DNA from: Holacanthus passer
Lineage: Eukaryota > Chordata > Actinopteri > Pomacanthidae
Assembly: GCA_025331565.1 (NCBI GenBank)
Contig: JAFREQ010000103.1
Span: 611,001 to 675,000, forward strand
Length of the DNA: 64,000 bases
Direction of reading: 5' to 3'
The position numbers were made by a program, and so were the translations under genes. The notes below the pieces were generated by a model. That model saw only the letters and a program-made list of their open reading frames with translations, did not search any database and was not told the DNA's origin. This document shows positions 48,370 through 60,399 of the stretch, piece by piece. Position 1 is the first letter of the stretch; each line of letters begins with the position of its first letter.

Positions 48370-49190
48370 GTTGACAAAGACTGCCTTAAGCTTTCAGCTG
48401 AGAAATGCACATATGAAGGTGTGCAGAGAGGTGCGGACAGAAAAGCAATGGCAAGACACATCGCTGAGGGCGAGAAAATCACATGATTATGCTCTGTAAC
48501 CTTTTCCTCTAACAAAATTTTGTTAGTGTCAAAGATGGCTGCAAAAGTTCTCTGAAGAAATTATCCGCAAGTAAAGAAAAGCATCGAATGAGAGAATTAG
48601 AACTGACAGAGACATAAAGAGCAGGCTGACACAAAACGCTGGCGTTCTGTATGCACGCAGACAAAGTCAAAAGCAGTTGCATTTGAGCTGCTGTGAGCGC
48701 CAGAGATGTGCAGGCTGAAGCCCAGGGGGTCATTTCCCTTCCTCGATGGACAGACTATTAACTTTTTGATTGGCAGCAGGGCTGATGCTGCCTGTTCATC
48801 ATTGAGCCCTGTCGATTCCTCAGCATCTGGAAACAGCACATAAATTCGAAGGCCCGAGTATGAACAGTGCATCTCAGCATCCTCTGAAAGGGCTGCATCA
48901 CATCGCCATAAAGAAAAACAGCAGCATTTCACTGACACTGATTTCCTCGCTGGCAAAAAGTCACAGAAATAAATGACTTGGAACACTCTGCGGTGGAGAA
49001 GACGCTGAGTGCTGACAGCCTTTCGCAAAGTAGTTTTGGTGTATTTTTTTTTTTTGCTTTATTTCTTCTCCTTTCTGCTGTTGACAGGAGTGAAGCAAAA
49101 TCTCAGCGACTGGATACAATGATTTGAGCAATTTCTTTGGAAAAATGGTGACGCCTGGCCTACAGTACAATATTTAAGTGATAGAACTTT
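48370..49190. other. Non-coding stretch, partly complex
   Basis: No gene recognised. The minus-strand frame of 143 codons at 48597-49028 has no domain that I can identify and overlaps a shorter frame. A T run lies at 49046-49056. Confidence 0.42.
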
Positions 49191-49199
49191 CCAAACTTC

Positions 49200-49450
49200 A
49201 GCCCTCACTTTAATTACTTGTTAGTCTTTTTATAGGGGAAGAAAATATGGCTGTCAGGGTTTATGGGGGGCAGAAAAAAGGGCTGACCTGTTTTATCTGC
49301 CCTTGCACACGCATCAGTGTAATGATGACAAAACGGGATGTTAACTAATGATTAGTAGAAATGGTTGCAGTTAATTAGTTGGTCCTTCGTTTATCGTTCC
49401 ATTTGCACATTTTGGGGAGCAATCGTTATTAATTAGGGCCATCATGCCGA
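49200..49450. promoter_or_regulatory. Candidate homeodomain-rich conserved non-coding element
   Basis: TAATTA cores at 49372-49377 and 49430-49435, plus TTAACTAATGATTAGTAGAA and CGTTTATCGTTCCATTTGCA (octamer-like ATTTGCA). The sequence is complex and repeat-free, similar in texture to the block at 43500. Confidence 0.42.
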
Positions 49451-49459
49451 AAGGGGTGA

Positions 49460-50930
49460 GGTGGAACCCTACAGCCAAGTTAATCAGGCTGCAATGAAAG
49501 CTCCATTATCCTGCTCCGTCCCGTTGGCCTGTGATCTATTAGCATTATCTAAAAGCTGCAACGGGATCAACGACAAGGCTGAAAGAAAAAAAAAAAAAAA
49601 TCAAAGGGACATAAACAGGGTGGCTTTGATCGCCCCAGTTCTTGGGTCACTGAGAATCTCACATGATATTGTGTGGCTTTTTTGTGTCATGGCATAAATC
49701 CAAGCGGTTGGTATTGAGTGCATTGGAAGTGGTGTTTAGTATGTGTGACTGTGGGCTTGTCTGCGCGGGCGGTGGAGCCGTCTCGATGCAGCACGGTTTG
49801 AACGGCTGAGGTTACCGTTTGTAGGTGAAGTTGAGGGTAAAACAGCCACTTTGCTTAAGGAAGTTCTTAATAGTGTGTAATTTGTCGTCAGCGGATGGGC
49901 AGCAGAACATGCGAAGAGCTGCCAGGAACAACAGCATAAGCTTCTTCTCAATGAACGTAATGTAATATTTAAGTCTTAAATGTTGGCGATGTTCTCTTTT
50001 TTCCTTAATGTCAACATATGAAAAGGTCAAACAATGATTTAGTCCTACACACGTAAGCAACACTGTTCTGCTCTGCAGGCCCTAAGAACAGCACCCTAGA
50101 TTCATTTACTTACACTCAATAGTAATACTACCTGTGCTGTGTACTTCTGATGTGTATTGAGTGGGTGTCTGACTACTTTGTAAAAGAATAAAGACCTTTA
50201 AACTATCTATTTGATTTACATTGTGATGCACCTGAAAACCAAACACAGCAACTGCAGCAAAGTTGCTCCTTTTCATGCAACGGTTGCTAAATACGACAGC
50301 GCTCATGTGATCTAGAAAATGACTGACACTTTTTTAGAAAGGATACTTTATATTTGTGACTTTTTAAAATAAAATCTTCAGTTGGAACAAATAGACTGAG
50401 GCACAGAATGGAATCACAGAGTGACTGAGTGACGTGCACAGAGCAAAACAAGCATATGCTGTTATAGTTGTTATCTTTATCATATTTTCCACCACCTGTG
50501 CTGTATAATCTCTGCATCACATGAACTAATCACATCCTACTTTCTAAGTAATTACCTTAAAACACATATTAACTCTCTGCATTATTGAGTTGCTAAAGCT
50601 GCAGTTTTGCAGGAATATGAGTAAATGCAAATCTGCTCAAATTCCTGCAACACTACGAGCTGATTATGCTCAAGACTTAGAACCATGAAATACCGGGTGC
50701 ATTCATCACAAATAACCAGGGACCGAGCACCAAAGTGTAAAGGAGGAAATCAATGCGTTTTCCCAGCTTATTTCATGCAAATGAGCTCTGAAGGAAACTG
50801 ATATGGTTAAGGCAAGGTTACAGAAAGAAAGGGGGAAAGGCCGGTGTCCCCGAGAAATCAATAGAATAAACTTGAGAAATGATTTAGATAGAGCAGATAT
50901 GAACATTGAAATAAACAAATAACCTTAAAG
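49460..50930. other. Non-coding stretch
   Basis: A 14-base A run near 49588 and several open frames of 60-85 codons without domains. No gene, RNA or named transposon recognised. Confidence 0.5.
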
Positions 50931-50934
50931 GAAA

Positions 50935-51190
50935 TCAATCATATAATTTAAAGAGTAAACGGGTTGAACCGAGGTGATCTCCCTCATGGTTTAGACAAAT
51001 GGAGGATTTTTAATTTCATCATTGATATTATGCCAGACTTGGAGATTTTGCAGATGGTTGCAACCAGGAGGAGGGGAGAAAAATCAATTGAGTCTAGTAC
51101 TGTGGTCTTAAGAGATGTTAGATATTTACAGCATGGAGGTATGGAGCCTTGTATAAATTTACATTTTAAGAGATAAAAGACCTCTGTATT
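50935..51190. promoter_or_regulatory. Candidate conserved non-coding element
   Basis: GAAATCAATCATATAATTTA, GATCTCCCTCATGGTTTAGA, TAATTTCATCATTGATATTA and AAAAATCAATTGAGTCTAGT. Repeated ATCAAT/ATTGAT cores suggest Pbx/Cut-type or homeodomain sites. A 70-codon plus-strand frame spans it with no domain. Confidence 0.33.
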
Positions 51191-51194
51191 TTAT

Positions 51195-52940
51195 CTTGTT
51201 ATTGATAATAGAAACTGTCGACTTTTATCCTGTCCCATCTCAGGGAAGCCTGGCTGTCTGCTGAATGTGTTTGTGCATGTGACCGAGACAGGGGATGAGA
51301 GTGTGTTTGTGTGCATGAGAGGGAGAGGGAGAGAATACGAGAGACAGAGCAGTGGTCTGAGGCAATTTCAAGCCTTTATTTTCTTGATACACAAAAGGCA
51401 GGCTTTGTGTGCGGTTTTTTTTTTTTTTTCTCTCTCCCGCTTCCACGTCAAGGCAATCGAGGTGGCATAATTGCATCAGAGGTCCAGAAATATAGGGTTG
51501 CAATTTAGAAGGAGGATGAGAAGAAGAGGAAGAAGAGGAGAATGAGAAGTGTGTGTGTGTGTGCGTGTGTGTGTAGGGAGGTTAGGAAAGGCATCTCAGA
51601 CAGGTTCATTTACGGCTGGAACAGGGACAGAGAGGTTAAGACATTGTGACAAGAGACAAAGTAAATGTATATGTAAATGCAAGAGGTTGTTATCACTCCT
51701 AAAACACTATGCAGCTTTTTCGCGCTTTGGAGCCCTAAATTATATTTAGGCCACATAAAATCCAATAGTCCAACTGTGACCTGCCGCTATGTAAATGGTT
51801 CAGGTAATTCTTTAAAACACTGCACTGGTGGCCAAACGGTGGGGGCAAATAACAACAAAGTGTTTACATCATTTGAATGATTTAGGACTACTCGCAGCGA
51901 TCACTTTAATAGACTCCAGTGTGCTGGCACAGACTTCCAGGTTACAGCTTTCCCTGCTCTTTCACTCTCGCTGCATGTCTACCCAGACTTAACAAGAAGC
52001 ACTCGGAGAAAAGACAAAACTAAACGTCCCACTGGAGTTCTTTCTTTCACATGTCCAGCTTTATATAGTCTAGATGTCCACTCGGAGAATTTGATTATGT
52101 CATTTGCTAACGCGCACCTCAAGTGATGTGATAAGACTTGGGGCAGATTACAAGGGACAAGTAAAGCATTGTGTATAGATAAGTGTGTGTGTGGGTGTTT
52201 TAAAGAAAAACATATATTCTTATAATGATAATGGATCAAATGACAAACATGTGTGATGTGAAAGAGGTCGCTCACAGTAACTGACAGATAATTATCAACA
52301 GGCTCTGCTATTCCACTCAGCTCTATGTAGCATTCAAGTGTCTTTCAGCTCATTGTTTTGGTTTTTTTGGACCACAATTTTACTGGTTCGGTTCAGTCTC
52401 TTAATGTGTTGTTGTTGAAGGCAGCTGTTTTCAGTGCCCGCCTAAAAGCTCCAAAAATGCTGAACACCAATGAAAACAGTGAACATAGCAAAGTATTCAA
52501 CAGGTAAAGAGTTAGATATTTTCCTAAGAAAGTGGTGGTGACCAATACAGAACCAATGCCAGATGTTTCTACTGGATGAATAAATGTTTGCTAACATTTT
52601 CAGCATCTCAGGGTAAAAGGTGATGATATATCCATGTTGTGTGTGCAGCTTTTTTTCACTTCAACTTTCAGTTGGCCAAACATTAATAATTGTAGGTTCA
52701 AAAAGTTGCATTATTACTTTCATAGACCTTAATTAATGTCTGTACTGAGCCCTCTGTTATCTGATCAATGCACTCCGTTCTTTTGGTCCCTAGAATTTTT
52801 TTTGTGATCACACAACTGAAGCTTATCCTCCTGCTACATTCATTGCATTCAAGTCACCTCGGCGTCTAAATATTCAACAGCAGGCTTTGATCATATCCAG
52901 ATCAGTCAAAAGCAGAGAGGTATCAGCAGCAGTGCCTGAG
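51195..52940. other. Non-coding stretch with simple repeats
   Basis: Contains a GA-rich part at 51319-51355, a T run at 51416-51430, an A/G-rich tract at 51508-51550 and a GT run at 51550-51574. No gene or named repeat recognised. Open frames near these tracts are artefacts. Confidence 0.5.
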
Positions 52941-52969
52941 AGGCAGACTCATTTGGTTTGCCACCAGCG

Positions 52970-53310
52970 TACCTTTTCCTTTTTTTCCACCCCGATTGCC
53001 TGCTTTTAAAGGAGGTGTATCCAGCCACCCCTTGTCCACTTTAATTTTTAATTACCATCTTCCGCTCACCTTTGTTATAGTCATGACACGCTCGCGTTAA
53101 GCCGTGTACAGCAGGCAGGCAGGCAGGCTGGAGAGAGAGGGGTGGGGGAAGAGGAGGGCTACGCTTGTTCTACCGAACAGAATGGCTGGATTCACTTCTC
53201 TAATTATGCAGGCAGACATGCTCTGGGGTGAACTCTGGTACCAACATGCTGCCTCTGACACGGGATCAGGGCCCCGGGGCCGCTGCCGAGGCCCGCTGGA
53301 GGATTGGGGG
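52970..53310. promoter_or_regulatory. Possible regulatory block
   Basis: TTTAAAGGAGGTGTATCCAG, TTTTTAATTACCATCTTCCG (TAATTA core) and GACACGCTCGCGTTAAGCCG are followed by a (CAGG)n run at 53111-53128. After that comes GC-rich sequence with GGGCCCCGGGGCCGCTGCCG. A mixed block, with moderate support only. Confidence 0.28.
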
Positions 53311-53489
53311 GGTTAGGAAGGTGGGGTGGAGGGCGGCATTCAGAGAGACAGATGAGGATGAAGAAGTAAATCCGCACAAGAATGAATAAAGAAGGACAAC
53401 TGAAATAGTGGAAATTAGCACCTGCGGTTATTTTCTTCACTGACCGACACTGACCGAAAGAAAGCAGGAGCCCAACCACAGAAAAAGTG

Positions 53490-54475
53490 AGGTTGAGGAG
53501 AGGGGATCAGTTTTTAGGCTGGTTGGAAAACCGAGTAACACATACATTTCATGCTTTATTAGTCTCATTATTACCCCCAAAATTAGGGGAAATACAATAT
53601 TTAACTTTTAGCTTTCTTGTATTATTGTTGTTATAAACTTAATTTTGAATGTGTATGTCGAATACAAATTTCATCTCTTTTTTTGAATCTCTTTTTTGCT
53701 ATGTGCCCGACTGACTGGTATTAATGTTTATACTGAAACCAATACTGAAAAAAATGAATTTGATAAAGAGATTGATACATTTCATTAGTGTCAAAATCTA
53801 ACATGGCAGCTGCTGAGATCTATCTCACATTAAGCTAGTTACCTTAGCAGGAGATCAGTCAGGGTGTTTTTCTTCATCATGAATTTCATTTACATTATTT
53901 TACATTTTCATTTATTATAGTTTGATTTAAGCTCAATTTTTAGCTCCAGTCGCTTCAAATTTATAACACACAATTTCATAGAAATTACATATTTCTTTTG
54001 CATGATATTCAAAGTAAAACCATCAGATTCATAATTTAACTCAATTTTACCCAAATATGTACTCAAGGTGATTTGTCATTATAAGACAGTAATAGTGGAA
54101 TAGTTCTATATTTTTGTATAAAGTTAATTTTATTTCATGCATGTCCACTTATAGAACAAGCTAAGAGATGTAATCACACATCATCATTTATTGGAGTCTG
54201 GAGCAGACTTTGACAGTTATTCTCACCTGTTTAAATTTAAAAACCAACCAACCAACTAAAGCATTAAATACTCAAGAGATGATATCACAGGAGTGACAGT
54301 CCCTGCTCCCTCCAGTCTCACATGAATATGGAGAAGTGTAATCAAGCATGTGAATTAACACATCTTGCTAAGCATGTATAATTGATATGAATTGATCCCT
54401 GTCTGCACTCCACAAACCCTCTATTGCTATGTGCGTGACTGAGCGTTTGCATACACGTGCTGAAGTTGGAAGGTA
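53490..54475. other. Non-coding AT-rich stretch
   Basis: Low GC, with no gene, RNA or repeat family recognised. Short direct CAAC repeats (AACCAACCAACCAAC) lie near 54241. Confidence 0.5.
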
Positions 54476-54480
54476 GAGAG

Positions 54481-54730
54481 AGAGACTGTCAGGAGTGAGC
54501 TGCCATTAGTGCCAGCCAGTTTAATGGGGACAGTAATTGATGGGTCAGCATGTTTCAGAGCGGCTGCTAAAGCTTCGTTAATTGTCATAAGAAGTTCAAA
54601 TTGATTGGGGTCGCTGCATTAGTACATACAGCAGAATTGATTAATGCTTTGTTCTGAAATGAATGCATGTAATGGATGAGTTGGTGTGGCACTTTATTTA
54701 TTGAATTCATTAATGCAAGCCTCAGGACAA
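54481..54730. promoter_or_regulatory. Candidate conserved non-coding element
   Basis: Dense TAAT cores: ACAGTAATTGATGGGTCAGC, AAGCTTCGTTAATTGTCATA, AGCAGAATTGATTAATGCTT and TTATTTATTGAATTCATTAA. TGCCATTAGTGCCAGCCAG gives a CCAG-rich start. It is repeat-free over 250 bases and ends at a GA microsatellite (54765-54782). This is enhancer texture with likely homeodomain input. Confidence 0.4.
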
Positions 54731-54764
54731 GAGTGATGCCAGCGGGCCAGGGGCGAGTCTGACG

Positions 54765-54782
54765 GAGAGAGAGAGAGAGAGA
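54765..54782 (+). repeat. (GA)n microsatellite
   Basis: Short pure GA run following GACG. On the minus strand it encodes a spurious SLSLSL stretch. Confidence 0.9.
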
Positions 54783-55036
54783 TAGAGGAAGTGAAGTTAT
54801 GAAACAGCAATTCGTGTCAGAGCAGAGGTAAAGCAGCTTCAGTGGTATCAACCTGTGGGAGACCATACTGTCGACTATACCGTAAATACAGCAAGTGTGC
54901 ATGCGTACAGAGAGGACAGAGAAGCAGAGAATGAGATTTGCACTGATCCCATTTGGTTTAACCTTCTTGTGTGTTCACCCACATGGCACCAGAGAGGATG
55001 AACTGGCTGTGTAGCCCCTCAATTCCATCCATTATC

Positions 55037-55061
55037 CAAACAAACAAACAAACAAACAAAA
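55037..55061 (+). repeat. (CAAA)n tetranucleotide repeat
   Basis: Six tandem AAAC/CAAA units with an A-rich end. No associated transposon body recognised. Confidence 0.9.
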
Positions 55062-55433
55062 ACATATGTTGGGAGATTGGATTACTAAAACCGGCCAACT
55101 GAGCACAAACCAAGCCCAAAGAGTCAGAAGGCCCCTGAGTCTGTAACATGCTCTGAAGTTCAGGTGCAGTTTCATCATCTCACATTCCTTCCACTGTTTA
55201 CTATATCATAATATGAATTAGTCTATTTGTTCCTTCATAGCTGTGCAATCCAGTTTACTTTTGACAGTCAATACAGTCCTTATAATGTCACAACATAAGA
55301 TGTATGTGTGCTGTTCCTGCAGAACTACAGATTTGATGTAGGCTCTGTCTTACATCAATAATCACAACATTACTTTTCTTACAACATTGCTTTTCTTAAA
55401 AAACTAAAGCAAAACATATATCTACATCTTTCG

Positions 55434-55436
55434 ATA

Positions 55437-55488
<52 letters not shown>

Positions 55489-55512
55489 TATAATATAATA
55501 TAATATAATATT
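55434..55512. repeat. (AT)n tract followed by (TAATA)n
   Basis: About 52 bases of nearly pure AT, with one CAT interruption at 55455 and a TCAT break near 55486, pass into four TAATA-type pentamers. Self-complementary AT tracts can extrude cruciforms and are often fragile or hypervariable. No gene is nearby. Confidence 0.95.
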
Positions 55513-55767
55513 GCACTTTGGTTATTGACATTGTATATCAGATTGAAGTGGAGAAGTGGAGCCACCCTCTGGGGTTATGGTGTGTGTTGAGTGTGTTTAA
55601 CACAGCAACTGAGAGAAGTTACAAGCAACCAACTTCTTTCTAATCATGTTAAGGAGAGGAAGAAAACAAGAAATTTACCCTTCAAATGGAAAAGTGGAGC
55701 CTCTTAACCAGGCCACAATTGTATTTACAGACCTTGCATTGTACTGCTGGACCAAAGTGAATGAAAA

Positions 55768-55773
<6 letters not shown>

Positions 55774-55801
<28 letters not shown>
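55774..55801 (+). repeat. (GA)n microsatellite
   Basis: Fourteen GA units without interruption after GGCA. Confidence 0.95.
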
Positions 55802-56164
55802 TAAGGACACACAATTGCACACACAAATACTCAAAAACAATAGTGCACAGAACAGCTTACACCATTAACAAGATTACATCCTCAACCATAAAGGGATGTT
55901 GTAACAGCATAAACATAAGCTTGTCGACATGGTCGTGGCAGGATAATAGCTGGAGGGAAAGCAGCGGTTTAACCTTTACAAAACTGAGCCTAGCTGGCTG
56001 CTTTGAAAATCACTGCTTGTATTGTTGATGCTTGAATTGTTTAACCCCCTTTTGGTGATAGATTTTTATATACTTGTGCATCATTTACAGAGATCACCTT
56101 GCATTCAATTCAATCTAGATACACAAGCTCAGCGCACGACTTTTATGTTTATGTGTCATTGGAA

Positions 56165-56960
56165 AATATGTCAGTATTTTTAATGCACCTGGGCGGCGGG
56201 CCAACGCAGGCGCTCGTAAAGCGTTCCGGTCCTCTGTGCCGCACAAATAACCATGTAAAGCACTGTACGATTACAGCGGGGATAAAAGAGAGATGGAAAA
56301 AGCAGACAGTAGCTCAGTGACAAAGTGTAACGCAATTAAAACAATAAAGTCTCACAAATGAACATGTCACTGTGGAACCTTATCAATTAGGCATCAAAGT
56401 GGAGGCCCCCTCTGAGGTGCTTCCACCTATTCTTCCTGTCGCGCAACACCGTAATAACTCCCCCTCGCCCGTCGGCTGGGAACCTATTTGTATGCGTCTG
56501 TGTTTCCTCCTCGCACAGCGGCATGGTCGGACGCTCTATTAATCTTTCTATATGAACGGTTACTGGCGCTGATGAAATTGGGCCCAATGAGGCGAGCCTC
56601 CAGTGGCCGGGATAGGCCCCATTCATCTTGATTTGATTCGCGCGCTGACACTGGAGCACTCTGATGACAGAGGTTAAGTCAGTGAGTGGCCGTTGCCTTC
56701 TTGTTTGCTCTTTCAACTCCCACCTTTAACCATCCGCTGCCCGCAGAAACTCGAGGTGGGAGAGGCAGGAGGTGTCTCATGTCGACGTTATGGGGGCACA
56801 AACTGGAACATCCGATAACGCCCGCACGGCTGATTTCACCTCCTGTCACCAGCCGACACATCTCAAACAAATATATACAGCGGCGGCACTTCTCCTTGAT
56901 AGCGTGTGACTTCGGCAGATCAGAGATAGATGGGGGAATAGAATCAGCTGCCTGACAAGC
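56165..56960. promoter_or_regulatory. CpG-retaining candidate regulatory block
   Basis: About 800 bases with unusually many CpGs for this window, for example GGGCGGCGGGCCAACGCAGG, GGCGCTCGTAAAGCGTTCCG, CCTCGCCCGTCGGCTGGGAA, TTGATTTGATTCGCGCGCTG and CATGTCGACGTTATGGGGGC. Between them are AATAACCATGTAAAGCACTG and CCTTATCAATTAGGCATCAA. Several 90-110-codon frames on both strands overlap, which is what high GC gives by chance. CpG retention suggests a hypomethylated element, such as a strong enhancer or a distal promoter. Confidence 0.37.
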
Positions 56961-57359
56961 GGCACCTTCTCTCATCCAGCAATTTCACAGTGTCATTTTG
57001 GGATTATTTCATTACTTGCCATGATCCATGACTGAAACTCATTTTGGCCCTGAGTGCTCAGAGAAAATGTGTGACATGCAGTCGAGAAGAAGCGAGAGAT
57101 GGTAGCACTGGGCAGAAAAAACTCGGAGTACTTACTATTGAGCCATTTGAATAATTAAACCTCAACTCCTTAAAGTATTCATAGGAAAGCTTTGGGCCGC
57201 CACTGGATACTGTGCGCGCGTAGACTTTGTTTTTCTTGGACAGAAATGGTTTTTGTCTTGTGGTGCGGCTGTTTATTTGTGAACTGCAATACATGTTTAA
57301 GTAATTAGTATTGTAGCAGTGGTCGGCTAGTGATACCAAATTGTCTGTCTCCATGCTTC

Positions 57360-57610
57360 ATCAGCCACTGAGACAGCCTATTCAGCCGGGGCTATGATGT
57401 CAGGGAGGAACAGGTCCAAAAGCCTGTGGCGGCTTGTAGCACTTCGCCCTCCAGCACCTCTCGGCTTTGCGAGGTGCCTCTCAGGTTACAGAAGGATTCC
57501 AGGCAGAGGACGTAGGAAGTATCGCCACATTAGCTCCATTACATTAATTAAGAATGTTTAATTTCTAAAATGGAGCATGAGACGGAGACATGACTCACAG
57601 CTTGCCATTT
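57360..57610. promoter_or_regulatory. Possible regulatory block
   Basis: GCCTATTCAGCCGGGGCTAT, CTCTCGGCTTTGCGAGGTGC and CATTACATTAATTAAGAATG (TTAATTAA core) in complex sequence, followed by an A run at 57628-57640. Moderate support. Confidence 0.28.
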
Positions 57611-57619
57611 CCGTCCTAT

Positions 57620-58270
57620 CTTTAAATTAAAAAAAAAAAAATGGAAGCCTACTTAATGGTTTGGCATGCACAGAGGCAACATGATACCACACTCATTTCC
57701 AGAGCATGCCACGTATTGGCACTTTATGAAAACTAGCTGCTCATGTTGAGGAGCATGAATGATGAGGCGGCTCTTTGAAACAGGAGCCTCCGCCGAGAGT
57801 GCGCGCACACACACTCACGGACACACACAAAACGGAGGATTACACATAATCTGCAGAATCACAAGTGCTGACACACAATGCACCTATATTGCTGTTCATC
57901 CTTTATTCGAGCATAATCACCTCAAATGTTGTAGCGGATGTATTCAGCTGCGTGTTAAGAGGCTTTGTGTATGCTAAATTCATCCTTCACAAAACACACA
58001 ATGTTAATTGTTCCTTGTCCATCATACTGCTTTTCATGTTTTGAATGGGAAGCAATTCACACCAATGAGAGATTACCACCGCAGGCTGCACTGTTACCTT
58101 GTCAAATGCCTGCACACACACACATCTGAGACAAATGTGTATACATCCACCACCGGTATTGTTACCTCCCAGTCGGGGTGCACTGTAAACCGCTTAGACA
58201 TGGAGAGCTTTACTGCCTTTATAGCCTCGCTCCCCAAAGTCATGGGAGACTGGGGGACCCTCATTGGCAG
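57620..58270. other. Non-coding stretch
   Basis: Short CA-rich parts near 57807-57830 and 58112-58124 generate spurious His/Thr frames. No gene recognised. Confidence 0.5.
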
Positions 58271-58272
58271 GT

Positions 58273-58273
<1 letters not shown>

Positions 58274-58305
<32 letters not shown>
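58274..58305 (+). repeat. (CA)n microsatellite
   Basis: Sixteen CA units. The overlapping Val/Cys or His/Thr-rich frames are artefacts. Confidence 0.95.
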
Positions 58306-58307
<2 letters not shown>

Positions 58308-58309
58308 TG

Positions 58310-60075
58310 TACAAACATCAGTTCGTGAAAGCTTTTTAGTTTGCTGCTCTAAACATCCAGTGCCAATTAGGTCTTTCCCAGGAAAATCCCACACTGATGT
58401 TTTTTTCCAGCAGCCACCATGGTGGTTTGTTTAAGCTAAAAAACAAGCACAATGATTGTTGCATCACAACAAATACATGACTGGAATAAATACAACATAT
58501 CCAGCTCCTGAAAAAACAGATCTTTTTGTATGATGTTTTGAAAACTTTTTGTCCTTCGTCTTGTTTACAATATTCTTCTTATTTCTAAGAATACCTGGCC
58601 ACACATGTACAGTGGCCCACACTCACAGAGTTATTCTCAAAGGAGTGCGTAATCCTCTGGAATACACTCATGGTATTCTGGAAATGATCCGACAAAACTT
58701 AGCATGTAAGATCATAAAACTCTCACACCACTTCAAACTACATATTATAGACTGATAAATCAGAGGTAGCTGTGGTCTGAGAAACATATGGAGACAACCC
58801 CTCATTTGCATGACTCACCCAAGTGATGTGTGCTTGGTGCAGACTGGGGAGCTACAGTATGGGAAGTGGTTGAGATCATGACGACAGCGAGCAGCACTAT
58901 ATATTCTTTTTTTGTTTGTCATGTTGTTGCGTCTGTGGACTGGTTAAGCTGCTCTGCAGGTTGAAATTAGGCAAAGCTCAACATAGCCCAGTATCCTTAT
59001 TATATTCATACTGGTAAATTCCACACTTCACAATTTACATCCAAAGTCAACATTCAAGGCAGGATGTAAAGCTCTTTATGTAGCGACAAGCAACAAGCAA
59101 CAAGTAAGCAACAAGAGCTTTTGTCAGTCCCTTCCAAAAACTAAAACAAAATGATCGTCACAGACAAAAGTGATTTTTGAGGCAAGATGCTTAGTGTGAA
59201 CAGTGAAGTGCAGGCAAAAAGTATATAGACTCTATTTGGCATCAAGTCTTCCAAACAACAACAACAACAACAAAAAACGCATTTACATCTTGCTTAAAGT
59301 TTCAGATCTGAAAATTTAAGACCCCTGAGGTCACTGTTCAGGAAAATGTAACATAGATCTAAACATAGTTTAAAGCATTCAAGCAAACAGCCAGTGCAGT
59401 TTTCTTCTAGTGATTAAAGTCTTTTGAAGTTTAAATTTGAGCTGCCAAAGTCATTAAGCCTGAACAGATTGCAAAAACCAGAAATATCATCCGCTGCTGA
59501 TCTTAACCAAACCTATTTTATTACTCCAACTCAAATGTTAGCTACCATTTCCATTAACACACAAGGGAGTGTTTGTTATGTCCAACTGTCACATAAATCT
59601 GTTTGTTGTGGAGGAGTGTAATGTTCACATAATTGGTCTCTATAACACACAATCTGCATTCTGTATTTTACAACATTTTATGAGATGGTTTTGGTAGGGG
59701 TGCTCGCGGTGACACATTGTGTCTGTAAGGCAATTATTTGTCTGTTCTTGTGTGTGTGTCGTGATGTGACATCAGGGTCTGGACAGGCTTTGGTGAGAAA
59801 GTGTGTGTTGGGGGAAACCTGGCCCTCTGAGGTTTGGCTCTTCTGACTGCACTGGGCCAGATGGGGATAATGGAATGTCATTCTGTCAGCTCCTTGGCTG
59901 ATTAGGGAGTGTTTGTTATTTATTGATTGTCTTTCATGGCGAATTATCTATGCACAGGTCAGTGCCAGCATTTTATTCCTGGAGCTCTGATGGCCGTCCA
60001 CACACAAAATCAATGAGTACAAATAAAATGGAATTTTAAAAATGGGGGGAAATTAGCAAACATCTCGGCATGGCC
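58310..60075. other. Non-coding stretch
   Basis: AT-rich, with a short AGCAACA/ACAAGCA direct-repeat cluster at 59081-59116 and an (ACA)n run at 59256-59274. No gene, RNA or named transposon recognised. Confidence 0.5.
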
Positions 60076-60079
60076 GCTG

Positions 60080-60375
60080 TCATGCATATGTTAGCAGTGA
60101 TTGCGCGCAGGCTGACATGAGCCTTGCGTTTCCATGAAAGTGCACTCTCACCAAGCATTCAATTTTAACAGCAGTCATGTCTCATCCTCTTCCAGTCCCG
60201 TCTGCACCTTTTCACCCCTAATCACCATGCAAGGGCCTGCTATCTGCACGTCACATCTTGATCATATTCATCATTAGTATGGCACTGACAGCACCCTGAC
60301 TGGCCGTGCTGGCTGATATTGTCATCTCCCTGATATGCAAACTGACATATATTTAGCTGTTGCATCTCATTACAG
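60080..60375. promoter_or_regulatory. Candidate conserved non-coding element
   Basis: GCTGTCATGCATATGTTAGC, GTGATTGCGCGCAGGCTGAC, ACCCCTAATCACCATGCAAG, ATCTTGATCATATTCATCAT and GGCTGATATTGTCATCTCCC. Complex and repeat-free, with octamer-like ATGCAT/ATGCAA parts. It directly abuts an antisense repeat copy. Confidence 0.36.
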
Positions 60376-60399
60376 CCAGTTTACAGCCATACCAGCAGT

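Noticed and set aside
48597..49028. 143-codon minus-strand frame as a gene
   Set aside because: No recognisable domain, overlaps another open frame on the same strand, and lacks promoter or splice support.
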